Positions 1 through 4,887 of a DNA stretch of 6,275 bases are shown here, piece after piece. The stretch spans positions 1 to 6,275 of the forward strand of contig CAAGMX010000291.1 in NCBI GenBank assembly GCA_900771165.1, written 5' to 3'. The DNA is from Victivallales bacterium (GTDB lineage: Bacteria > Verrucomicrobiota > Lentisphaeria > Oligosphaerales > Oligosphaeraceae). Position 1 is the stretch's first letter. Each line of letters opens with the position of its first letter. The notes beneath the pieces were generated by a model. The model ran no database searches. It was not told where the DNA came from and worked only from the letters and a program-made list of their open reading frames with translations. Made by a program: the position numbers and the translations under genes.

Positions 1-479
1 AGGTGGTTCCGATTGTCTTCCAGATTTTCCAGGATCCGGGTGGCGTCGTAGAAATTCCAGATGGGTTCGAGAACCAGGACATCTTCGTCCCGCATCTCCG
101 GGGTGAAATGGGAGGCGCCCACATAGGTGCCGTCCACCACCACGGCGAAGAGCAGGCCCAGGTTGGCGCCGGCGGTGTGGTGCATCCGGTTCAGGGACCA
201 CATGTCCACCTGGATCCGGAGGCCATAGCACCCGTTTTCATCGGGGCCGTAAAGCTCGCCTCCCAGGAAGTCCCGGGCATCCATGAAGGGGAAGTTCTGG
301 ATGGTGTACTGCCATTCCCGGTTGGAGTTGCGCACCTGCTTGTTGAGCCGGGTGCTGATCTGGGGATCGGCGAACTCGTGAAGAGAGAGGACAAAGGCGG
401 GGGTGTAGGTCCGGCAGGAGGTGGCCAGGAACAAGGGGAGAAGAGCCAGAAGGAGAAAGGGGAGAAAATGGCGTTTCAT
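1..479 (-). CDS. Putative outer-membrane lipoprotein, unknown function (3' end beyond window)
   Basis: Reading the minus strand from an ATG at 479-477 gives 159 open codons that run off the left edge without a stop, so the C-terminus is missing. The N-terminus is a clear lipoprotein signal: M-K-R-H, then a hydrophobic stretch to about residue 19, then the lipobox L-A-T-S-C with the lipidated cysteine at residue 22. The following residue is Arg rather than Asp, which by the usual Gram-negative rule favours the outer membrane. The visible mature part is not low-complexity. It has segments such as WQYTIQNFPF, LRIQVDMWSLNRMHH and EPIWNFYDATRILENL, none of which I recognise as a family. Only 13 bases separate this start from the stop of the sigma-54 activator upstream, so the two genes probably share a transcript. 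No Shine-Dalgarno sequence precedes the start. Lipoprotein status is well supported; function is unknown. Confidence 0.8.
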   Translation of the reverse strand, partial: MKRHFLPFLLLALLPLFLATSCRTYTPAFVLSLHEFADPQISTRLNKQVRNSNREWQYTIQNFPFMDARDFLGGELYGPDENGCYGLRIQVDMWSLNRMHHTAGANLGLLFAVVVDGTYVGASHFTPEMRDEDVLVLEPIWNFYDATRILENLEDNRNH

Positions 480-492
480 GGGCAGAGTCGAG

Positions 493-1905
493 TCAGGAGA
501 CATCGGAAAGCTTCCGGTAGAGGGTGGCCACGCTGATGCCGAGGATTTTCGCCGCCTTCTCCTTGTCGTCTCCCTGTTCCGCCAGCACCTTCTTCAGAAA
601 CTGCCGTTCACAGAGCCGGAGGTAGGCCTTCAGGGTGAGGGAGGGAGCGGAGGCAGGGGGCTCCGGCAGCTCCTGGCCGGCTTCCCCCAGCTCCCTGGGT
701 AGATCCCGGGGACGGATGAGACCCTGCTCCGCCAGGGTGGCGCCCCGCTCCAGCACGTGGATGAGCTCCCGGATGTTGCCCGGCCAGCGGTGACGCTCCA
801 GAAGAAGCCGGGCGGCAGGGGAAAGCTGAAGGGGGACCGCCCCTTTGCTCCGCTCCTCCAGAATGGCCTGGCACAGAAGGGGAAGGTCGCCGGAACGCTC
901 CCGGAGCGGGGGAACATGGAGGGGGAAGGCGCTGATGCGGTAGAAGAGGTCCTGGCGGATGCGCCCCTGCTCCCGGAGCATCTCCACGTTCTCGTTGGTG
1001 GCGGCCACCACCCGGACATCCACGGAACGGGGCTGGGTGGAACCCACAGGACGCACCTCCCGCTCCTGCAACGCCCGGAGCAGGGCTATCTGGGTGGCCA
1101 GGGGAATGGAGCCGATTTCGTCCAGGAAAAGAGTGCCGCCGTCAGCGGCAACAAAAAGGCCGTCCTTGTCCCGGACGGCTCCCGTAAATGCTCCTTTGAC
1201 GTATCCAAACAGCTCGCTCTCCAGAAGGTTTTCCGGCAGAGAGGCGCAATTGACAGGGATGAAGGGCTTTCCTCCGCGTCTCCCCGCCTGGTGGATGGCC
1301 TTGGCTACCAGTTCCTTCCCCGTGCCGCTCTCCCCCAGGATCAGAACGGACATGTCGGAATCGGCGACTTTCTCGATCTGATGATACAACTCCTGCATGG
1401 GCTCCGATTCCCCTACCATCAGCCCAAAATGACGGCGAATATCTTTGCTGCTTCCCCCTTCTTCCCCCGACTTCCTCTCTCTCCCTGGCTCTCCATCCCC
1501 CCCCGGGACCTCCCCGCGACCCCTCAGGGCTGCCCGAAGGGACATAAGCAATTTCTCCGCCCGGATGGGGGTGGGAATCCATTGCATCGCCATCCCTCGC
1601 TCTACGAGCTCCTGGGCCTGGGACATGGCGTCGTAGCTGGTCAGCAGGAAGACGGGACAGACGCCGGAATCGGAGAGGCCGGGAGGAAGCACCTGGGATA
1701 GCCGAATGTCGCAAAATACTGCGTCCCATCCCCCCGCCGCCAGCAACTCCCTCGCCTCCTCCGGCTGGGATGCCGTGCGCACCCGACACTCCTGGTTCCG
1801 TAGAAGACCCCGGAGAATCTCTCCGCGGCCTTCGTCCGTTTCCAAGAGCAGAATCCGGACCCGCAAGGGACCGCTCCCCATGGATTGGCTTGACTCTTCA
1901 GACAT
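493..1905 (-). CDS. Sigma-54-dependent transcriptional activator, NtrC family, with degenerate receiver domain
   Basis: A complete 470-residue bacterial enhancer-binding protein. Residues about 15-128 form a receiver-like domain, followed by a hydrophilic linker (131-155). The AAA+ domain spans about 161-390. It has Walker A GESGTGKE (191-198), the sigma-54 contact loop GAFTGA (238-243), Walker B GGTLFLDE (256-263), RQDLFYR with candidate arginine fingers (317-323), and sensor [10 protein letters not shown] (374-381). The C-terminus is a Fis-type helix-turn-helix ([19 protein letters not shown], 448-466). These parts predict ATP-driven remodelling of sigma-54 RNA polymerase at -24/-12 promoters. 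The receiver keeps a candidate phospho-acceptor Asp66 and Thr89. However, the conserved Lys of the K-P motif is Thr112 (IPTPI), the acidic pair reads Glu22-Thr23, and the stretch between Asp66 and Thr89 is about five residues shorter than in NtrC. Control by phosphorylation is therefore doubtful. No histidine kinase is visible. A sigma-54 promoter lies in the divergent region. The ATG at 1905 lacks a Shine-Dalgarno sequence. Confidence 0.96.
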   Translation of the reverse strand: MSEESSQSMGSGPLRVRILLLETDEGRGEILRGLLRNQECRVRTASQPEEARELLAAGGWDAVFCDIRLSQVLPPGLSDSGVCPVFLLTSYDAMSQAQELVERGMAMQWIPTPIRAEKLLMSLRAALRGRGEVPGGDGEPGRERKSGEEGGSSKDIRRHFGLMVGESEPMQELYHQIEKVADSDMSVLILGESGTGKELVAKAIHQAGRRGGKPFIPVNCASLPENLLESELFGYVKGAFTGAVRDKDGLFVAADGGTLFLDEIGSIPLATQIALLRALQEREVRPVGSTQPRSVDVRVVAATNENVEMLREQGRIRQDLFYRISAFPLHVPPLRERSGDLPLLCQAILEERSKGAVPLQLSPAARLLLERHRWPGNIRELIHVLERGATLAEQGLIRPRDLPRELGEAGQELPEPPASAPSLTLKAYLRLCERQFLKKVLAEQGDDKEKAAKILGISVATLYRKLSDVS

Positions 1906-1911
1906 AGGGCG

Positions 1912-1920
1912 ATAATGTAT
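1912..1920. repeat. AT-rich 9-mer, left copy of an inverted pair
   Basis: ATAATGTAT lies 6 bases upstream of the activator's start codon and overlaps its predicted transcription start. The exact reverse complement, ATACATTAT, is at 2103-2111. The pair stands out in otherwise GC-rich DNA and could be an operator, but could also be chance. Confidence 0.35.
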
Positions 1921-1923
1921 CCT

Positions 1924-1953
1924 ATTCTAAAAGGATTGCACAGAACAGGACAA
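1924..1953 (-). promoter_or_regulatory. Candidate sigma-70-type promoter of the sigma-54 activator gene
   Basis: Read on the minus strand, TTGTCC (1953-1948) and TAGAAT (1929-1924) are separated by 18 bases. They match the housekeeping -35 and -10 hexamers at four or five positions each. Transcription would start near 1917, leaving a leader of only about 12 nucleotides before the ATG at 1905. That agrees with the absence of a Shine-Dalgarno sequence there. This is a pattern match only. Confidence 0.4.
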
Positions 1954-1979
1954 ATCCGACGCCCCGCTCCCTGGTCCCC

Positions 1980-1989
1980 GCCACGTGGC
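1980..1989. promoter_or_regulatory. Perfect 10-base palindrome (possible activator site)
   Basis: GCCACGTGGC is fully self-complementary. It lies about 200 bases upstream of the predicted sigma-54 transcription start, within the range used by upstream activator sequences of NtrC-type proteins. It is directly followed by CTTGGCAAG (1989-1997), another palindrome around a central base. Binding by the neighbouring activator is inferred only. Confidence 0.3.
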
Positions 1990-2020
1990 TTGGCAAGGTG
2001 GCGCTTCCCGCCCAGCGACA

Positions 2021-2034
2021 GGGAATCCCGGGAA
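2021..2034. promoter_or_regulatory. Composite palindromic element A (possible activator site)
   Basis: GGGAATCCCGGGAA contains two overlapping dyads: GGGA-N-TCCC (2021-2029) and TCCCGGGA (2026-2033). It sits about 160 bases upstream of the predicted sigma-54 start. The same two dyads recur at 2126-2146. The motif is GC-rich, so some chance matches are expected in this DNA. Confidence 0.3.
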
Positions 2035-2102
2035 AGTCTCCGGCCGGCGGGGCAGGGGGGAAAAACTTCCTGTCCCCCAGGGGCCATCCGGTGGTCGGAA
2101 GC

Positions 2103-2111
2103 ATACATTAT
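2103..2111. repeat. AT-rich 9-mer, right copy of an inverted pair
   Basis: ATACATTAT is the exact reverse complement of 1912-1920. It lies about 50 bases upstream of the -24 element of the sigma-54 promoter, so the two copies sit near the two divergent promoters. Confidence 0.35.
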
Positions 2112-2125
2112 GGAAAATGCGCCAT

Positions 2126-2146
2126 GGGATTCCCTTCTTCCCGGGA
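2126..2146. promoter_or_regulatory. Composite palindromic element B (possible activator site)
   Basis: GGGATTCCC (2126-2134) and TCCCGGGA (2139-2146) repeat the two dyads of element A. The GGGA-N-TCCC centres lie 105 bases apart, close to ten turns of B-form DNA. The element ends 17 bases before the conserved GG of the sigma-54 promoter, which is closer than enhancer sites usually lie. Confidence 0.3.
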
Positions 2147-2161
2147 GGAGGCATCGAAGAT

Positions 2162-2178
2162 TGGCATGGTGGTTGCTT
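2162..2178 (+). promoter_or_regulatory. Sigma-54 (-24/-12) promoter for the secreted-protein genes
   Basis: The plus strand reads TTGGCATGGTGGTTGCTTTT at 2161-2180. The invariant GG (2163-2164) and GC (2175-2176) are separated by exactly 10 bases. TGGCATG and TTGCT match the consensus TGGCACG-N4-TTGCW with one mismatch. Transcription would start near 2187-2188, giving a leader of roughly 160 nucleotides before the gene at 2351. The divergently encoded neighbour is a GAFTGA-bearing sigma-54 activator, which strongly supports this call. Confidence 0.85.
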
Positions 2179-2315
2179 TTCAACCTCTTAAAGACAAGAG
2201 CAGACCGGGCAGACGGAAGGGGCGGGGACTCCCTGGAAAATGCTCCGGAGGGCTTCGGGATTCCTCTTGACCTCATCCCTCTCCCCCACCTGTGTCTGAA
2301 ATCGCCGGAAGCGGG

Positions 2316-2340
2316 CCGCTGCAGGCACCCCGGCATGCGG
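2316..2340 (+). other. Hairpin in the leader just before the start at 2351
   Basis: CCGCTGC (2316-2322) can pair with GCA-T-GCGG (2333-2340) as seven pairs with one bulged T and a 10-base loop. It ends 10 bases before the ATG at 2351, where a ribosome-binding site would normally lie. It could hinder or regulate translation. It is too weak and lacks a T-run, so it is not a terminator. Confidence 0.3.
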
Positions 2341-2350
2341 ATGGACAAAA

Positions 2351-3355
2351 ATGAAAATTTTCTCAGAAATAAGAAAACTGGGGCTGGTTTTGTGGCTGGC
2401 CTTGCTCCCCTGTAGCGTCGTTGTCATGGGACAGGAGACGGCTCTGCCTCCGGGCCTTGCCGCCCAGACCGGAATCCGGGGAATCTGGGAGCTGACGGCC
2501 CACTTCCCCACCGAAAGCCAGAGCGTCTTTCTGGCTCTGGGGGAGAAGTTGTCGGCGGAGGACAACTGGGTGGCGCCCCCCGGCTCTCCGGATGCCGACC
2601 ATGACGAACGCCTGGTGCTTTCCCATGGCGCCAAATTCTACCAGGCCATGGTTCTTCCCTGTCTGAAGCTGGAACAGGCCTCCCAGAAGTGGACCATCGT
2701 CCTCTCCCAGCCCGAGGAGAGCGAGGCATGCCAGCTTTCCCTGCGCCTTCGCCAGGGAGAGATGCCGGAGGGGGCGCAGATGGTGCTGTGGAGCCCCGAA
2801 GGGGAAGAGCTGATGCGGTGGGATGGACTGACTTCCGGGGAGGCAACGCTGACTTGCTCCCTGCTGCGGGGAACCATGACCATGGAAGTGTCCAATGCCT
2901 ACCGGTATCAGGACGTGGTCCAGGAGATCCCCCTGGAGCACGGCTGGAATCTTGTCTCTTGCAATGTGGAGCTTCTTTCCCAGGCCACGGTGGGAGAAGA
3001 GGAATTGCTCGCCAGTGCCCGGGTGGCCACCTTCCTGCCCCGCACCCTGACCAGGCCAGCCTCCCTGGAGGAATTGGCCGCCGGCCAGGCCTTCTGGATC
3101 TACGCCCCCCAAGAGGGGCTGGAACTCTGCCTGGAAGGGAAGGGGCGCGTGGGCGCGGAGACGGCCTTCCCTTCCTCCGAGACGGGGGGCGCCCGACGCT
3201 TCCAGGGGCTGGTGGGCCAGTGGCAGGAGGACGGGGCGCCTTCCCCTCCCCAAAAATCCCTTCCCGAGAACGCTTACCGCTGGAACCCGCAGCAGGGCGC
3301 CTTCGTCAAAGCCGCCGGGTTGCCGGAATGGACCACGGGATACGTCCTTCCTTGA
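2351..3355 (+). CDS. Secreted protein with GWNLVS / G-x-x-WIY segments, unknown function
   Basis: A 334-residue protein with an N-terminal signal peptide: K-I-F-S-E-I-R-K, then a hydrophobic core (about 10-26), with probable cleavage after VMG (27). Residues about 44-182 look like a beta-sandwich with paired cysteines (C104, C127, C169), including LPCLKL, WTIVLSQPE and MVLWSPEGEELMRW. Residues 198-204 read GWNLVSC and 244-251 read AGQAFWIY. A second, degenerate copy reads FQGLVGQW (284-291), then AYRWNPQQGAF (308-318) and TTGYVLP (328-334). To my knowledge such 'GWNLVS ... G-x-x-YWI' units recur in exported proteins of several environmental phyla, without a known activity. No enzyme motif is visible. 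The gene is first downstream of the sigma-54 promoter. The ATG at 2351 is chosen because the signal peptide begins there; only a weak GGA lies upstream. Confidence 0.85.
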   Translation: MKIFSEIRKLGLVLWLALLPCSVVVMGQETALPPGLAAQTGIRGIWELTAHFPTESQSVFLALGEKLSAEDNWVAPPGSPDADHDERLVLSHGAKFYQAMVLPCLKLEQASQKWTIVLSQPEESEACQLSLRLRQGEMPEGAQMVLWSPEGEELMRWDGLTSGEATLTCSLLRGTMTMEVSNAYRYQDVVQEIPLEHGWNLVSCNVELLSQATVGEEELLASARVATFLPRTLTRPASLEELAAGQAFWIYAPQEGLELCLEGKGRVGAETAFPSSETGGARRFQGLVGQWQEDGAPSPPQKSLPENAYRWNPQQGAFVKAAGLPEWTTGYVLP

Positions 3356-3360
3356 AAAGG

Positions 3361-3378
3361 GTGTACACCACTGTACAT
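3361..3378. other. Paired TGTACA palindromes behind the gene ending at 3355
   Basis: TGTACA occurs at 3362-3367 and 3372-3377, centres 10 bases apart; the first lies in the 8-base palindrome GTGTACAC (3361-3368). As RNA, GTGTACA and TGTACAT could form a 7-pair stem with a CCAC loop, but no T-run follows. It may be a protein-binding dyad or a weak mRNA end structure. Confidence 0.3.
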
Positions 3379-3386
3379 AGGGTTGG

Positions 3387-3405
3387 GGAGAGGCGTTTTC
3401 TCTCC
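3387..3405 (+). terminator. Weak stem-loop between the first two secreted-protein genes
   Basis: GGAGAG (3387-3392) and CTCTCC (3400-3405) form six pairs around a 7-base loop, extendable by two G-T pairs. A pyrimidine run (3396-3418) overlaps and follows it, but there is no true T-tract, so any termination is probably partial. The rest of the 3356-3528 gap holds AAAATTTT (3419-3426) and a TATAGT (3440-3445) without a matching -35 box. Confidence 0.25.
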
Positions 3406-3528
3406 TTCCCTCCCTCCCAAAATTTTCCCTCCGTTCGCTTATAGTACAGGACTTGCCTTCATGCTGGGGGGCGAACCGCCTGTATTCTCGACCTTTCCAC
3501 CATTTTCTATCCCTTGAGACACACGAAG

Positions 3529-4818
3529 ATGATTCAGAAGCATAGCTTTCTTCTCGCCGCTGTTCTTTTCGCCTGTGTGTGGACGCAGGCGGCGGGGGCG
3601 TTCACCATCCATGTCATGATGGGAGGGGAAACCCAATCCCCTTCCCTGATCTTCGGGGAGGCGACGGAAGCCAAAACCGTTCCCTTCCCTCCCTTCTCCG
3701 CCATGTTCGGGGTGAAGGACGTCTATCTGGCCCACCCCGAAAATCTGGGGGGAGTTGCCAACGTCAGCGGGGATCTGGCCCGCTTGGGAACCGACCTGCG
3801 CCTCGCCTCCGCTGAGAATGCCTGGGTGTTGGTGGCCGCCACGGACGCCCGCTTGACCCTCCAGGCCGCCGATGGCGAGAGCGAGGAGATTGTTCTCTTC
3901 CTCACCCAGGATGACGCCCCAGGGGGAGAGCCCCAGGAGGTGACCCTCCCCTATTCCCTCTCCGCCAAGGCCGGGGTGAACTACACCCTGCGCAAGACCC
4001 GGAATGGCAGCCCCATCACTCCCGCCCAGGATCCCGCCAATGTGGTGGTCTTCCTGGACCGGGCGGAAGGGGAGACGAGCTTCACGGGGGAGGAGACCCA
4101 GGTGGCCACCACCGCCCAGACCCTCACTCTGAAGCTGGTGAACGGAAACACCGATCCCGTGACCCTGGAGGACATCTACGGGACTTACCACTACGCCGAC
4201 GGCACCACCTCCGGACAGGCTCCGGAAACCGGCTGGATCCTCCAGGTGAAAGGCGGGGCCGCCGCCCTTAGCTACGGGGAGGATGCCACCATCACCCTGG
4301 GGGAGGGAAGCACCAGCGTCACCCTCGCCGCCCAGGCCCTGAAGGGCGGATACAAGCCCATCGCCGCCTCCCTCTTCGACGAGGAGGACCAGAGGATAGC
4401 CACGGTCAACTGGGTCATCCTCCCCTCCGGCACCCTGGACTACGATGGCAACGGAGAGGTGGACATGGACGACGCCATGTATGTCTACAATCTGGTGGGC
4501 GCCGGATGCCCCACTCCTGAGGACGACTGGTTCGTGGCCGCCGACTTGCAGCCCTTCACCACCAACGCCACCTGGGAGCTTCTCCAGGCCGCCCTGGAAA
4601 CCCTCCAGGGACTCCCCTCCCAGCTGGATTTCGACGGCAATGGAGAGGTGGACATGGACGACGCCATGTATCTCTATAACTTCGTGGGGGCCGGCTGCCC
4701 CACCCCCGAGGACGACTGGTTCGCGGCCGCCGACCTGCAGCCCTTCACCACCAACGCTTCCCAGGAACGCCTCCAGGCCGCCCTGGAGACGCTCCAAAGC
4801 CTCGGTTCTCAAAAATAG
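3529..4818 (+). CDS. Secreted protein with two tandem C-terminal dockerin-like EF-hand repeats
   Basis: A 429-residue exported protein. I start at the ATG at 3529, because it directly opens a good signal peptide (hydrophobic 7-18, cleavage after A-G-A at 24). An upstream in-frame TTG at 3514 would add five residues. Residues 25-300 are beta-rich, with SLIFGEATEA (39-48) and AWVLVAATDARLTLQ (98-112), and no enzyme motif. Residues 303-365 and 366-428 are direct repeats identical at 54 of 63 positions. Each begins with a canonical EF-hand loop, D-x-D-G-N-G-E-V-D-M-D-D, then MYxYN, GAGCPTPEDDW and DLQPFTTN. The loops have the acidic and Asn ligands of type I dockerins, so calcium binding is likely. 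A classical dockerin has two such loops about 23 residues apart; here they lie 63 apart. The mature protein has only two cysteines, one per repeat (327, 390). Cohesin binding is possible but unproven. Confidence 0.88.
   Translation: MIQKHSFLLAAVLFACVWTQAAGAFTIHVMMGGETQSPSLIFGEATEAKTVPFPPFSAMFGVKDVYLAHPENLGGVANVSGDLARLGTDLRLASAENAWVLVAATDARLTLQAADGESEEIVLFLTQDDAPGGEPQEVTLPYSLSAKAGVNYTLRKTRNGSPITPAQDPANVVVFLDRAEGETSFTGEETQVATTAQTLTLKLVNGNTDPVTLEDIYGTYHYADGTTSGQAPETGWILQVKGGAAALSYGEDATITLGEGSTSVTLAAQALKGGYKPIAASLFDEEDQRIATVNWVILPSGTLDYDGNGEVDMDDAMYVYNLVGAGCPTPEDDWFVAADLQPFTTNATWELLQAALETLQGLPSQLDFDGNGEVDMDDAMYLYNFVGAGCPTPEDDWFAAADLQPFTTNASQERLQAALETLQSLGSQK
4435..4623 (+). repeat. Dockerin-like coding repeat, copy 1 (189 bp)
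   Basis: This is the first of two contiguous in-frame units of exactly 189 bases, residues 303-365 of the protein. It shares about 83% of bases and 86% of residues with copy 2. Many base differences are synonymous, so the duplication is not recent and the protein sequence appears to be under constraint. Confidence 0.9.
4624..4812 (+). repeat. Dockerin-like coding repeat, copy 2 (189 bp)
   Basis: This second unit directly abuts copy 1 and is followed by a single Lys codon and the TAG stop. Differences cluster in the segment after DLQPFTTNA (TWELL in copy 1, SQERL in copy 2). The calcium loop and GAGCPTPEDDW are unchanged. Confidence 0.9.
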
Positions 4819-4831
4819 CGGCCTGGCAGCG

Positions 4832-4863
4832 TCTTCCCCTCCCTTTTTTCTTTTTTCTTCTCT
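4832..4863 (+). other. Uninterrupted 32-base pyrimidine tract
   Basis: Between the stop at 4818 and the next start there are 32 consecutive C/T bases, including two runs of six T. No stable hairpin precedes it, so it is a poor intrinsic terminator. It lies 8 bases before the Shine-Dalgarno sequence, so it could be a ribosomal protein S1 contact or a Rho-related site. This is speculative. Confidence 0.3.
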
Positions 4864-4871
4864 ACAACTGT

Positions 4872-4877
4872 AAGGAG
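4872..4877 (+). promoter_or_regulatory. Ribosome-binding site AAGGAG for the gene at 4888
   Basis: AAGGAG ends 10 bases before the ATG at 4888. It is the only strong Shine-Dalgarno sequence in front of any gene here, and it fixes the start. Confidence 0.8.
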
Positions 4878-4887
4878 TCATCACCCT

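Larger units (their letters stand above)
1906..2350. other. Divergent intergenic regulatory region
   Basis: This 445-base stretch separates the minus-strand activator from the plus-strand secreted-protein genes. I see no convincing gene in it. The open frames that cross it have no recognisable domain, and some continue into real genes in other frames. It holds a -24/-12 promoter at 2162-2178 and a possible sigma-70-type promoter for the activator at 1924-1953. It also holds a 10-base perfect palindrome at 1980-1989, two composite palindromic elements at 2021-2034 and 2126-2146, an inverted pair of the AT-rich 9-mer ATAATGTAT/ATACATTAT (1912-1920, 2103-2111), a G5-N13-C5 inverted repeat at 2056-2078, and a hairpin just before the start of the next gene. 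The density of dyad elements fits a control region used by an enhancer-binding protein. Confidence 0.8.

Noticed and set aside
3..536. 177-codon plus-strand open frame at the left edge
   Set aside because: The minus strand here encodes a convincing lipoprotein signal with a lipobox, and the plus-strand translation has the Gly/His/Val-rich look of an antisense frame.
757..1701. 314-codon plus-strand open frame opposite the activator gene
   Set aside because: It lies entirely antisense to a gene with unmistakable AAA+ and HTH motifs, and its own translation shows no domain.
1991..2005. Sigma-54-like TTGGCAAGGTGGCGC
   Set aside because: The GG-to-GC spacing is 9, not 10, and the TT before GC is missing.
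2056..2078. G5-N13-C5 inverted repeat as a terminator
   Set aside because: No T-run follows on either strand and the loop is long. It may be chance in a G/C-rich stretch or one more dyad in the control region.
1915..2415. 166-codon plus-strand open frame across the intergenic region
   Set aside because: It has Arg/Pro/Gly-rich composition and no domain. It runs through the sigma-54 promoter and overlaps the start of the gene at 2351 in another frame.
3464..3479. Possible second sigma-54 promoter (GG-N10-GC spacing) before the dockerin-like gene
   Set aside because: Only the dinucleotide spacing fits. The CAC after GG and the TT before GC are absent, and the match lies in a G-run.
3514..3528. 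TTG start five codons upstream for the dockerin-like protein
   Set aside because: The ATG at 3529 opens a normal signal peptide directly, and no ribosome-binding site favours the TTG.
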